From: Hippopus hippopus | Lineage: Eukaryota; Mollusca; Bivalvia; Cardiida; Cardiidae | Direction: 5' to 3' | DNA: 64,000 nucleotides | Assembly: GCA_946811185.2 (NCBI GenBank) | Contig: OX328096.1 | Span: 71,547,345-71,611,344 of the forward strand | In this document: one piece after another, positions 12,939 through 23,925 of the stretch | Layout: every line of letters starts with the position of its first letter | How positions within the stretch are numbered: the stretch's first letter is position 1 | The notes under the pieces: generated by a model | Seen by the model: the letters and a program-made list of their open reading frames with translations, nothing else | Told to the model about the DNA's origin: nothing | The model's database searches: none | Translations under genes and position numbers: made by a program

Positions 12939-14004
12939 AAGATTTTATATAATGTAGGCTAAGGGTTAAGGCTCATATTGTCTCTCTGCATGAATGTTTA
13001 TTAGACACGCTCAAACGCCTCCTAGACTGGCTAAAACGCCTCCGTGTCTACAGTGTTCTAACTGATTTTAGTATGTAAAGTTTCCATTTAACCCTTATCC
13101 AAACAATCTGAAGTCTTAACGACCAAGAGAGTGAAACATTTTCATAACACCGTAAGAAAAGGACATATGCGAGTAATTAGCATTTTAATCTTTTCAACAG
13201 TGTTTCTCGAGAAAGTAAGTTTTTTTTTTGGGAGTAAATAAAGAAAAGAGCAATCACTGTTTACGGGTCACTGGTGTGTTTAACAAAAATGTCTCTATCT
13301 CTGTTCTTTTGTTTGCCGTTAAAACACGTATGTAAGTGGAATTGTATTAATTTTTTTCCGTCTTTTTCCTGCATTGTAGGACAGTCCTAGACAAAACTCT
13401 TCACTTTACAACAACAACAAAAAAAAATGGACTCTTCCACGATTAAAGACATTTTAAAACAGAGCTCTGTTCTATAAATCAAATTCGCTTTTGAAAAGAT
13501 AAAAAACATTGTGGGAAATGGAGAAATTGTAGGTATCTGGCAGTATCTATAGTGCCTATATGTTTTAACCACTATCTCAGGTTTAGTTAAATTGAGATTG
13601 GTAAAGTGTAAAAACATTGTTTCACGAGGAGAACACGCCGGTAACCGGGATATCTCCTTTTCTAAACGTAGGGTCGGTAAAGGGTAAAAAAAACATGCAG
13701 ATGACAAATTCAATATGGTTCAGATAACAGGATCCGAGTAAGAAAGGATAGAACACAATCCGGGGAAAAAGAAGATGATACAAAGCCAAGGGAACACACA
13801 CACTCTCTCTCTTTCTCTGTCATAAATCTATTACATTGATTGTTACGACTATCAGAAACATTTCTCACCAACATGTCGATAACCTATAGCATATGCTATA
13901 AACCATACGAAAAGTCTTGCCAAAAGTGTTCATTGAACTTCGACTCCACACCGTAGCATGCCGATCTCAGCCCACACTATCCGCCTTTGAAATTTAATTG
14001 AAAG

Positions 14005-14100
14005 AGTATGGTGTTTAACCCCAAGTTCATCATTATTTCAATTATGTCGCGGCAGCCGGTGCACCTACCCATGAAAGTATCGTGGATACTGGTAAAAATG
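14005..14100 (-). mobile_element. SINE 3'-part fragment
   Basis: TATGGTGTTTAACCCC, ATTATTTCAATTATGTCGCG and GTGCACCTACCCATG match the 3' body of the SINE family. No tRNA head is present. It is a truncated, diverged copy. Confidence 0.6.
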
Positions 14101-14469
14101 TCGGTAACAAGAATTTTTTTTTTCCGTTTTCTTACAGTGTCCGAGACAAAAAAACCATCAATTTACCGAAATTTGATTTTTCGTCCACAAATGTTTCCAA
14201 AATGGACTAATCTTACATTTTGTTTCCTGGTAAAAAGACACCCCACCCAAACATACTCACACATACACAGAGAAAAAAGTCGTAATTCGGTTTTATAAAC
14301 TTAAGTCGTAAACTAGCGTTTGTTCAGATATGAGTTTAATAAAATCATACGAGGACTCGTTGTTGATTATGAAAGAAATAAACTATTTGAAAAACATACA
14401 GGAGAAGGCAGCAATTACTTATCACAAGCAACAGCCTCTTTTCCAGCAATGATCTGAGAGACTGCCCGT

Positions 14470-14495
14470 CAGGGATCGTATATATAAGATCCCTG
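14470..14495. repeat. 26-bp palindrome matching transposon ends
   Basis: CAGGGATCGTATATA runs into TATATAAGATCCCTG. These are the left and right ends of the nested transposon at 48973-53480, joined almost directly. It may be an extreme deletion derivative or an excision scar of that family. No flanking duplication is visible. Confidence 0.5.
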
Positions 14496-15232
14496 TGGCC
14501 ATTAAAAGGAGCATTAGTTGACCACATACATATACCTAAATGAGTTAATCGGACATAAATACAAAGCAGCTGCAAACGACAAATTTACTACGGCTTTGCT
14601 GTAATGGTATATGTGGTCTACGAAAGCACTACAGGAAGGTGAGATTGTTTGTTACTGGCTTTTCCTATTTCCTATACAATGGTCTCAAAAAACCTTTTCT
14701 TCAGTGTCGTTAAAACACGGGATCGTTTAAAGGGCAGCCTGGATTCAGTCCGATCATTTTTTCCTTTTATATATTCTGACATTACTTTGTCAAAAATGGG
14801 CGTCATTTTTGACAAAAAAAAAATTTCCAAAAGTAAAAAGGGGAAAAAAATGATCGAACTGTAACCCAGGCTGTGTAAAAGGTTAGATGTTAAAACCAAA
14901 TTTGTCACACTTAATAGTAATATGGCTGATCGAAAGAGTTGCTTCTGAAAAAGTTACCTGACCGTTCGATCAATACTGCAGCAAAACTAATGATCGCCAA
15001 GTGCAGGGAAAACGTACATGATAGTTACTGCAACTAAAACTTGAATTGTTTGTACTTATTATCTTTCGTATTTTCTTTTTTCCCACGTGGTATGACATTT
15101 GATTTTTAGATCTAACTCTTTATAAAACGACCAAATTCTGGACTAAACCAAACTGAAAGCATTTCTAGGCGTATATACTCGACCAACTACATTTGCTCAA
15201 ATTATGTTTATTTATTTTATTCTTTTTTATAT

Positions 15233-15308
15233 GGAAAACAATGTGAGAAACAGGAGCAAAGGCTGGTTACCAGTATTTTCTCATTGTCCAACAATGTTTT
15301 CAAAAGAC
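15233..15308. repeat. Palindromic repeat family A copy
   Basis: GAAAACAATGTGAGAAACAG, then GCTGGTTACCAGTATTTTC, then a reverse-complement-like CCAACAATGTTTTC. It is one of about twenty imperfect palindromes of 65-75 bp spread through the window. Confidence 0.65.
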
Positions 15309-15639
15309 TTCTCTTTCATAGTTTTTTAAAACTGGGGATCGTGATACCTGTTACTTTAAAGTGTATTTTTTTTTTTTGTTTACGCAATTTTCGTTTTAAC
15401 GAGTTTTGATACACGTTTAAATTTTTTTCAATCCATTGTGCTATCCTTTGTTTTCCCTTTAACCTCTTCCTTAGTTCAGTAGTCGACGACTCCTTGGTAA
15501 TACAGTTGCATTATAGCCTGTGTGTATTTTGGTATACAATATCAAATTTCACCCAAGATTTCTAGAAACAGACGGCAACTGCGAAATTATATTTTCGCCG
15601 TGCTATTCCCCTTTTTGCTGCATCTTTGCAGCAACTTTT

Positions 15640-15727
15640 GTACTTGTTTAGTTTAGAATTTACTGAGTGACATACTACAGCCGTAATACTGTATAAATAA
15701 ATACATATAACGGTATGTCCCCTGTTG
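15640..15727 (+). repeat. Repeat R, third fragment
   Basis: CATACTACAGCCGTAATACT and GGTATGTCCCCTG match about 63800-63873 in the right-edge copy, where the sequence continues directly into the counterpart of 18280. It marks the left flank of Helentron copy B. Confidence 0.7.
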
Positions 15728-18279
15728 TTTTTAATCGGTCGGCGTGAGCCGGACTATTAGAGAGACAAGAAATTTTGGAAATCCGTCTGCTGAGGGCAAA
15801 CTGATCTAACTGCAACTCGTGACAGCTTTTACCTACAGTCTAATAACACTAATACTAGCTGTTGTGACCTTATTACGTTGAACTTTTAACCCTGATAAGG
15901 AATGGTGTCAGTGATAAAGCAACAACTTATGAATGAAACAAGAGCGAATCCAGGAGTATCGGATGATGTAAGCACACCTTGTGTTGAAAAGATGATAGGT
16001 CATTTGACCTGGAGCAAGGATAAACTTGCAGTGAAACGGAATTTGTAAGGAAACATTGCTTTAAAAGAATTTGAAAATTTAGATTGTTTTGCCTTAGAGC
16101 AAACTGGTGTACATGCTGGTGGTAAAAGCTGTTTAAAAAAGTAATCTGCCGTTGGTAGTTTAATGTAAGTGAGGTAAAGCGTGTGAAGCAGTGTGGGACA
16201 AAGGATGTAGAGTTGTTTAAGAGTTATTACCCTAGTGGAGAAGCCTTTACGTAAACATTTTCAGAATGGTCTGGTTATCCCACGCTTTCAACCTTAGAAA
16301 CCAGACTGTCCATTCACAATACTGACCAGCATATATTTGATTATGCATCTTTCAGCTTAGGATGTATCAAACCTTGGGCTACTGACCTTTTCCGGACATT
16401 GTAGATCAAGATCACACTGTATACTACATGCTGTCTGATTTTGTATCTTTAATGTCCGACAAGAAGATATTTTTTCCAAAAAAACCCTTTAAAATAGTAA
16501 AGAACTTGGTTTTTACTGTCAGCTTGAAAGTTTCATTTCACTTATTTAGCAGGTTAAGGGTTAAATTGTTTTCATAACCCATCTTCCTCTCCCTAAAGCT
16601 ACGGCTCTACCATTTTACACGCTCACTAACATGTTTCTTTTTGATGACATTCTTAAGACTGAAATCAGTCTATTAACCGTTGGCCACACAATCTTTTCGG
16701 GCTTTAAAAATGTAGTGGGAAAAACAGCATACATGTATTAAGCATGTTCTCTTTTTCCTCACAGCGTTTTTTCATCATTTGAAAGATTTTCAACATTTTG
16801 TCATTTGGTAGAGTTAAACAGAGCATTTTCTTAGATGGAAAAAACCCTGAAACTGCAACATAAAAAACTCACTTAACGTCATATTCTCCATGTCTGAATC
16901 AACTGACCAGGGAAAAAGCCTCTTCGGAGAGCGCAGATTCAGACCAGACTGCACGGAACATGCAGTCACTCAAATTTTGGATCTGCTATTCCTATTTCTT
17001 GAGATATCGTAGTCAAGACAGCAATGACCCTGCAATAATTAGGCTGCTTTTCCACGCTTATCAGATCTATTTCATTAATTGAGCGCTTTAGTGTAAAACT
17101 TTCAGTAACATGTTTGTATCATCAGCATATTGGTTGACTCTCATCCTCTCCATATTCCAGATTAAAAGCACAAGGTTTACTGTCGTAATGCTCTTGCTCA
17201 TTACAATGATTCAGTACAATGGCCCATGTTCTCCAGTGACATGTATAGTCGCTTTTGAAGACAATAAAAGATCAAGATCAGACTGTCCTTTGAATGCAAT
17301 GCAGATCAGTATCACAGACATACATATTGAATATCTTAATTGTCTGTTTATGAATAATTCATATGAAAAAAAAAAAAACTCGACACTGAAATAGTAATGT
17401 TTGGATATTGTTTTTCTGACTATAAAAGGCCATAACTGAGTGTTTTAACCAAACTTTCCCGTTTCTGATGACCCCGAGGAAGAAGGCTGTTAAAAATATT
17501 GTGGAAAAACGCAAATAACCGTCGTTTTCTCCTTTTCTCACAATGTTTTTTTTACCATTTCAACGATTCAAATCATCATTAATTTGGTCTACATTTCATT
17601 CGTCAAGTGCAAATGCTTTCGTTTTGGACAAGTCTAAAATTACATCATAAATTTTGGTAAAGGGTTGAGAGTTTGGTAGATACAACATGCTTTGAAAGTA
17701 ATGTGAGAGTAATTGGACAGCCGATGTTTGCACAGAAGAATCTTGCCCAGGACAATTTAGCCAGCCGAAAAACGTACGGTAGGACAATTTGTCAAGATAA
17801 ACGCGAGCAGCCAAAAGTAATCACTTTGATAGCCATAATACAGGCACATTCTACACGACTTATTCATCATATCCATCATTCAATATGGATATTATTGATA
17901 ATATCTGACAATATGTTACAGTATAGTTTTAAAAGTTGCAAAAGTTACAGAAAATAATACATGTATTTATATTTTCTTAATCTTTTATAAAAGGTTGGTA
18001 GGTAATGTTATTCATGATGAGTGATATCTAAAGCTTGAAAATCGGTATTACTGGTCAGAATAGTCACTTACATTCTACGTTTTATTGCTGTCGACTGGCA
18101 GACATATATCTTTAGCATTCCGTTAAACTACTAATTTGTAAGGGACGGAGAGTTCCTACGTGACTCAGTTATAAAATGTCTATCCAATACATAGTTCAAA
18201 CAACTGCCATTTGATTTGTGATTTCAAACCACTGTAGTTATTCAGTGTCGACCGATTACAGTGCTGACAGCACTTTGAT
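15728..18279 (+). mobile_element. Helentron-like element, copy B (uninterrupted)
   Basis: This is a 2.55-kb copy with 5' end TTTTTAATCGGTCGGCGTGA, subterminal inverted repeat TCGACCGATTA (about 18249-18258), 3' hairpin AGTGCTGACAGCACT (18260-18274) and end TTTGAT. The right-edge R copy reads straight from CCCTGCTGTTTTT into GTTCTAGTC, giving its empty site. No target duplication is needed to explain the junctions, which fits rolling-circle insertion at T-rich sites. It has no transposase ORF and carries its own copies of palindromic repeat families A and B. It is the reference for the LINE empty site in copy A. Confidence 0.72.
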
Positions 18280-18415
18280 TGTTCTAGTCTTAGAGCCGCC
18301 TGTCTTTACATTCTTGCCTGGTGGCAGAGTGCCACAAACAAATGCCAAATGAAAACATCACGCGTCATGAAAAAAAAAAGTCCAACGGCTCATTATTTTA
18401 CAAGTTGCACTTAAA
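18280..18415 (+). repeat. Repeat R, fourth fragment
   Basis: GTTCTAGTCTTAGAG, TCTTTACATTCTTGCCTGGT and TTTACAAGTTGC match the last 130 bases of the window. It is the right flank of Helentron copy B. Confidence 0.72.
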
Positions 18416-18494
18416 GAGGAGAATAAACAATAATTTGTTTCTTATTATTTAACTGTCGCAATTTTGCGATCGAAAATGGCGGTTCATAGTTTAG

Positions 18495-18801
18495 CAGCCG
18501 GGCCCCGGTAGCTCAGTCTGTAGCGTGCAGGACTTGAGAATAGGGGGGTCGTGGGTTCGATCCCCTGTTCGGCCAATTTCTTTCCGAGGCTTGATGATAA
18601 TCATTACGACAGGATTCATTCCTCTCCAACCTCTGACTATTGTTTCGACGATAGCTACGTGGGAAAGCAGCCAGTGGCTTGGAAAGAAAATTGTGCGGAG
18701 TACTGGTAAAAGATATTCCAGGAAAGCATTGATAGGTGCACTAGCCGCCGCGATATAACTGAAATAATGTTTAAAACGGCTTTAAACAGCCTACAATCAA
18801 C
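18495..18801 (+). mobile_element. tRNA-derived SINE, copy 2
   Basis: The tRNA-like head carries A box TAGCTCAGTCTG and B box GGTTCGATCC, followed by the family body and a CAATCAACC-type tail. It is flanked by a 10-bp duplication CATAGTTTAG (18485-18494 and 18802-18811). It is the one clear full-length + strand copy here. Confidence 0.92.
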
Positions 18802-18811
18802 CATAGTTTAG

Positions 18812-19294
18812 GAATTTGACCCTTTCAGCGTCGAATATCTAAGCTCGACCTCTTTCTACATCTAATACAGTGTACTACAACCCAATGAAACTCAGAGTGA
18901 TTTTCATCTCATAGGCTTGACTAAACAAGGGAACGTTATAGATTCAGATCAGACTGCATGTTCTGTGCATTCTTATCTTGGTCTATGCTGTCCGCAAAAG
19001 CCCCTGTTTTTGACGGTGGCGCTGAAAGGATTAAAACGGCAAAGTTTGAGATCTAATCCTTTACCAACAATCCAATGTTTTAACGACCCTGGATAGAAGA
19101 TTTTGAAAACATTGTGGGGAAAAAGGAGAAAATGCTGGAAACATGTTTTTTTTTTTTTAACTTTTAAAACAAATTTCATTATTTCATCCATTTTTTGATT
19201 TGTTGAGCCGGTGTCTGATCTTAATCTACACTGTCCACAAAAGTCCTAAAATCGCGCTTAGCAGAATAAGGATTAATATTCATTAGACCAAATG
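18812..19294. other. Non-coding stretch with palindromic repeats
   Basis: No gene is seen. It contains a family B palindrome (about 18942-19006) and half of a family A hairpin near 19105-19150. Confidence 0.5.
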
Positions 19295-19688
19295 AAAAGC
19301 ATCAATGGTTTCTGCTTCCTTAAAGCTAAGTGCTAAACTGATTACTTCTAGACTTTACCATGAGATTCAACAATTCAATCACGCGGACAGAACAGTGTGC
19401 AGAAATGGTTCCTGCTCCCTCAAAGCTAAGTGCTACACTGATTACTTATACACTTTACAATAAAATTCGGTAATTCAAACACGGGGGCAGAATAGGGTTC
19501 ATGAACGGTTCACGATCCCTCATAGCTAAGTGCTAGACTGATTACTTCTAGACTTTACGATGAAATTCGATAATTCAAACACGTGGGCAGCACAGGGTAC
19601 AGCAACGGTTCCTGCTCCCTCAAAGCTAAGTGCTAGACTGATTACTTTTAGACATTAAAATTCGATAATTCAAACACGTGAGCAGAAC
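19295..19688 (+). repeat. Tandem satellite, 100-bp monomer, about 3.9 copies
   Basis: The anchor AGCTAAGTGCTA starts exactly 100 bp apart (about 19324, 19424, 19524 and 19624). Other shared blocks are CTGATTACTT and AATTCAAACACG. The last unit has a short internal deletion. Monomers are diverged, so it is not a very recent array. No coding role is visible. Confidence 0.9.
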
Positions 19689-21391
19689 AAAAAAGCTGAA
19701 TTATCAGTACTTCCACAGGCTGTATATACAAAAAGAAAATGTCCGTCTCTTCGAAAATTGTCTTACACTTTACCAGGCAAAAAATGACTTGTCCAAATTG
19801 AAAGCATTTACAGGTGACAAATTAGATGTAGCTCAAATGACCCGATGTGCCTTTGAAAAGGTACAAAACATTGTTGGAAGAGAAAAAATGCTGGTTACCT
19901 GCCTTTTCTCCTTTTTCAACAATGTTTTAAAAACTATTCGTCTTATCAGCATTACTAAATTATAAAACAGAAATACTGCTACACAATTTTCTACAATCCT
20001 GTCTGTGTAACTCTTCACCATATAACAAAATTGTACGCCAACTGAAACTGAAAACATTTTTAGACGACATTTTAAGCCCGGCTCAGTTTGTCCTAAGTAT
20101 TGTAGAAAACATTGTGGAAAAAAACAAGAAAATGCTGGTTACCAGCATTTTCTCCTTTCTCACATTTTTTTTTTTTTTTTTTTTTTTTGTTTAAACCCTC
20201 TATCGTGAGGGCCATTGAAGCAGGAGATTATTTGATATAGAGTTAAACAATTAATTCGAATCAACATGCAATAAGCAACAAGCATTTGGGAATGATCAAG
20301 ATAAAACTATATTGACCACAGTTGCGAGTATCTTGCACGTTCATATACGAAAATAACTTGACATGGACAGATAGACGGACACAAACTGAGTTGTTTTACT
20401 TAGAACGCAAGAGCACAATTTGTTCAAACATTAAGGCACCTGTAAACAGTTTGTTTCGAATTGGCAATGGTCAAAATTAGAAATAATTGAGAAAGGTAGG
20501 TTTTCAGTGCAATTTTGATAAGAAGAAGAGTTATTACACCAATGAATTGTGTTAGATTAAGGAAAAGAAGCATTTAATTTTTCTACGAAACAGGAGGTCA
20601 TGACCTTTCCTTCTTTGTTCTATAGATTTGACCCCAAATGCGAATCTGAGGGGTCATGGAGCTAGCAGGCATTTTTAGCGGCAAATATAAGGGTGGGGTA
20701 AGGGCATGAAAGATTGCGAAAAAACGGCATGGAAACGTGCTATTTTGGACTTTATCCCCAGATTATGTGTTGTTTTGAGTTTCAATTCAGCTTGGCATTT
20801 TCAGGCTAGCTTCCTGAGTTTGCATTTTGTGAAATTTGGAATATAGGCTAAAATGGCATATTTTGTCAGTTTTTTTCCGACCATCCCACCTGCCTGTATT
20901 GATCAGTAATTTTACTATTTCACAAGTTGAACAGGATTTATTGATAAAATCTAAAGAAATAGGATTGTGCTGTTGCATTTAAGTACTTTTTATAATTTCA
21001 GGTTGATTATTTTGACGTTAATCTGAAAAGTTTGGTGTGACGTCCCAAGTACCTACAACATTTTACACCGAAACTGTGTTCTGCTGCCTAAGCAGGTGAT
21101 GAAGTTAAAGTTGCATGTCTGTTTTACATAACATTTTTATTGTATGGCTGCCGATAAAGATACCAAAATAGCCAACTGCGATCGACAATCCCAAGGTTTC
21201 CGCCTTTTTTTCCGGAAAACACGCCCAGATATATCTTTAAAAAAATAAACACTTGAAGACGCAAAAGCACCTGTGGCAGGTAGAGAAATGCGCAGAATCA
21301 CTTGCTACCAGCCTGTTTGTGCTGTAGCATCAGAGAGTGAACAGGAACATTAAATATTACCTATATTGCACTCGTAGTTTAATCCTTCATC
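19689..21391. other. Upstream region of the C1q-type gene
   Basis: No coding region is supported. It contains two family A hairpins (19861-19935 and 20105-20172), a T-tract at about 20167-20189 and a long featureless stretch. The last few hundred bases must contain the promoter and 5' UTR of the gene starting at 21392. I could not assign a TATA box or start site with confidence. Confidence 0.5.
20105..20172. repeat. Palindromic repeat family A, well-preserved copy
   Basis: GAAAACATTGTGG leads to an exact 16-bp self-complementary core ATGCTGGTTACCAGCAT (one-base centre), then TTTCTCCTTTCTCACA mirroring the left arm. It can form a long hairpin. Confidence 0.8.
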
Positions 21392-21692
21392 ATGAAAGTT
21401 ATGCAGTTCTTTCTGATTGGACTTTTGTTAGCCATCGTCTTTTTTGATAATGTGAGAGCAGTACCAGCTGAGCCGGTATGTTCGAAATTCGATTATGAAA
21501 TGAAAACGCTCGAAGCGATGCTTCGAATCGAAAACCGTGCGGAAAAAATGATGGAGGAATTGAAATCTGTCCGAGAGTCTATGACGAAAGAGGTTGATGA
21601 AGTCAAGAATTTGAAAGCTGAAGTTGAAAGACAACAAGCAGCAATGGAGAGCAAGTTCAAAGCTCTGAAGTCTGAAGTAGAAGAAGTGCCAG
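21392..21692 (+). CDS. C1q-domain gene, exon 1: signal peptide and coiled coil
   Basis: The exon begins with an ATG and a classic secretory signal (KVMQFFLIGLLLAIVFF, cleavage likely after NVRA near residue 23). About 70 charged residues follow with heptad spacing, consistent with a coiled coil that would trimerise the protein. The exon ends at CCAG followed by GTAAAG, a good splice donor, leaving one base over (phase 1). The open frame runs only three codons past the donor. Exon 2 starts 163 bp downstream in matching phase. The predicted product is a secreted lectin-like pattern-recognition or extracellular protein of the bivalve C1qDC class, if joined to the C1q exon at 55375. The secretion and coil evidence is direct; the link to the C1q exon is inferred. 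Confidence 0.8.
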
Positions 21693-21855
21693 GTAAAGTA
21701 ATGTAATCATACTGATCTTTTTGTAAACTGTTCATCGCTTACCAAAGAAACCGGTTTAATGTCTCCTAAGAATGGCTTTTTTGTTACAAGCAAGTTATAC
21801 TTTTCTCACAATGCTTGAAATCGACACTTTTTAAGAAAATAAATCAACATTTCAG

Positions 21856-21990
21856 AGAAAATGACGGAGAAAATGCAATCTCTCCGAGATTCTATGATGA
21901 AAGGGCTTGATGAAGCTGAAAGACAACGGACTGCAACGGAGAGTAAGATCACAGCTCTGAAGTCTAAAGTAGACGAAAAACTAGTGCCAG
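21856..21990 (+). CDS. C1q-domain gene, exon 2: second coiled-coil exon
   Basis: It lies between an acceptor AACATTTCAG and a donor CCAG/GTAAAG. It is 135 nt, exactly 45 codons, phase 1 at both ends. It encodes a charged helical segment with SLRDSMMKGLDEAERQ and ITALKSK. The same arrangement (VRESM, EVERQ, KALKS, ending VPG) is present in the second half of exon 1, so this is a duplicated coiled-coil exon. A symmetric exon like this can be skipped or repeated without breaking the frame. It lengthens the stalk between signal peptide and C1q head. Confidence 0.75.
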
Positions 21991-22094
21991 GTAAAGTATT
22001 GCCTACTTCATTTAATCTGATCCTGACCTTTATGCTGAATATATAAGTCGGCATATCAATAGAACTCCGACTATTTTTCGTGAAAAGTGTGTTT

Positions 22095-22143
<49 letters not shown>
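22095..22143. repeat. TA/CA dinucleotide microsatellite
   Basis: A short TA run passes into about twenty CA units. Confidence 0.97.
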
Positions 22144-22145
<2 letters not shown>

Positions 22146-22390
22146 GGAAGGTACAGGTAAGCTATTTAATTCGAGCATACCATACGAAATATTTCTCTGA
22201 CTATTCGGGATGTATGCCAAAGGTAGCCCTGTGTGATGTCGAGGGTAAAAAGAGAATTTTAATTTATATAAATGATGTTGTCCTGGATTGGGTTAAACGA
22301 AGTATTACTCTTTTTTTAGCAGATTTGTGTAACTTACCGCAATGGAACTGGACGAAACCAAATACATCGTTCGTAACGTAACCAAATACA

Positions 22391-22505
22391 TGTATGCTCA
22401 CGAGTATGAAACTTCATATTCGGAGCCAATAGCTCTGAAGAGAAAATGTTGTGTTGGTCTTCCGTTTCTGAAAATATCGGCTGAAAAACAACCAAAGACC
22501 AGGTA
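22391..22505 (-). mobile_element. Diverged copy of small TIR element (see 28450)
   Basis: AACTTCATATTCGGAGCC, TGTGTTGGTCTTCCGTTTCTG and GCTGAAAAACAACCAAA are the reverse complement of the interior of the element at 28450-28579. Only one terminus is recognisable, so it is truncated or worn. Confidence 0.65.
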
Positions 22506-22782
22506 AGCTTGTCATTATTTGTAAACATGTGTTCTTATGTCTTTGAAATTCCAAAAAATGAGAATGTCATGCAATGCTCTGGTCTTTCAACGTGTTTTCT
22601 AGGCTACGAAAAGTGTACGATGTTGTCTGAATCATTTGTGGCGTGGGTTGACAGTAGCCGAAATAATACGTCAAGGACCTAAACTCAGTCTATTATTGCC
22701 ATTTAACTGGCAAATAAGAGAGACTCTAGCTGTACCAAAAGCATGAATTAATGTTTTGTAATGTTATATTAACAGCTGGTAA

Positions 22783-23005
22783 AGAACTGAACAGAAATAG
22801 CACAAAAATGATAAAAATAAAGAAGGGCTCCAATTATGTGGACCAGCTCTGAATATGTAAGTCGGCGCCTATTAATAAGGGCTTGCTTTCAAAAACTTAG
22901 ATTTCTGTATAAACTTTTTTAGGAAGTAGGCTTGTTTTTTTCCGTTAATACATTTCAGTCCAAAATGTAGTACATTTGTTGGATGGAACATAACCAAATT
23001 CATGA
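22783..23005 (+). repeat. Dispersed direct repeat, copy 1
   Basis: AATAAAGAAGGGCTCC, CTCTGAATATGTAAGTC and TCAGTCCAAAATGTAGTACA recur in the same order at 31238-31455. No termini or ORF are seen. Probably an unnamed non-autonomous element. Confidence 0.75.
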
Positions 23006-23545
23006 GTGCAGCCCACACGTTAGCAAAAATAATGAAAATTATTTGGCATCTTCGGAAGACTATTTGGTCTTGAAATAGTCATTAATAAGCTAAATGGAAA
23101 ATGTACCGACCGTAGCAGAGATATTGAATCGAAATAAAAAACTTTTACAAAGCGTGAGAAATTGACCTATTCGCAATACACGCCTAAGGGTATATGTGTG
23201 AACACTCATAACTTTTTTCAACACTTAACACGACACAACCGTACGTCAGGTGGATGGGGTATAGACAAGTCTATAACCACGAAAAAGAATCAATTTCACA
23301 AGCACGTCAAGACCAAAAAATGTTCATAGATCCCTTATTCTCATTGTACTTACTCAGATCCTTCAATGGTCAATTAACCAGACGCTTATTGGATCAGAAA
23401 ATGTCACATATCAGTTATTTTCTAAGCCGATGATAAGCAAACATCCATTCAAACGAACGATCACGTTTTGTGCAGTCTGATCTTGATCTACACTGGCTGC
23501 AGAAGCAACTTAAGTTGTGACAGGCACTTTAAGGGTTCATAATAT

Positions 23546-23724
23546 TGTATTCTTCGTTAAGAATAAGTTGACAATTGGAATTCTCAAATGAGGGTTAAAT
23601 AACAATATAACACAAGCGTGTGGTTACTTTAAAATCTATTCCAAAAGTGAGGTGGCGGTGGACACTGGAGAAGTATTTAGGCATGCGCAGTAAAACATAT
23701 ACATGTACAATACAATATACTACA
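23546..23724 (-). repeat. 3' LTR of the gypsy element
   Basis: It starts TGTATTC and ends ACTACA on the + strand, with TG/CA ends in both readings. It is identical to 27997-28175 except one base. Confidence 0.95.
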
Positions 23725-23736
23725 TTTCCCTTCTTT
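23725..23736 (-). promoter_or_regulatory. Polypurine tract
   Basis: Read on the minus strand, AAAGAAGGGAAA directly abuts the 3' LTR. This is where plus-strand DNA synthesis would be primed. Confidence 0.8.
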
Positions 23737-23925
23737 AAAAAAAAAAACTTTTGATAAGTTTTGAAGCAAGTAAAATCAAACGAACGAAAGTGATACCATG
23801 TAAAAAAAATTTAGGGGTCTTATACAATCAACAAACAATTGACTTATCGTAGCTAACAAGTTCATTGACAATAAAAACTAGCACACCTAAAGTTTATTCA
23901 ACAATCCTGTCTAATTTAATTATCT

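Larger units (their letters stand above)
12255..15639. other. Non-coding stretch between the two Helentron copies
   Basis: There is no supportable gene. It holds a SINE (12610-12938), a SINE fragment (about 14005-14100), several diverged copies of the AAAACATTGTGG hairpin family (near 13140, 13495, 13606 and 15233) and a 26-bp palindrome at 14470-14495. The equivalent place in the right-edge R copy has only about 80 bp of unrelated sequence. So this block is either an insertion here or a deletion there; I could not find clean insertion ends. Confidence 0.5.
21991..23545. other. Start of the giant C1q intron
   Basis: Non-coding. It contains a TA/CA microsatellite (22095-22143), a MITE-like copy (about 22391-22505), a dispersed repeat (about 22783-23005) and a family B palindrome (about 23469-23508). 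Confidence 0.6.

Noticed and set aside
12255..15639. A third large transposon between the Helentron copies
   Set aside because: It is absent from the right-edge R copy, but I could not find inverted ends or a target duplication, so insertion versus deletion is undecided.
18500..18575. Possible tRNA gene (+ strand)
   Set aside because: It is the head of a SINE with a 10-bp target duplication. The same head recurs in five other SINE copies.
19295..19688. CRISPR-like evenly spaced repeats
   Set aside because: Whole 100-bp units are homologous, including the would-be spacers, and the genome is metazoan. It is a tandem satellite.
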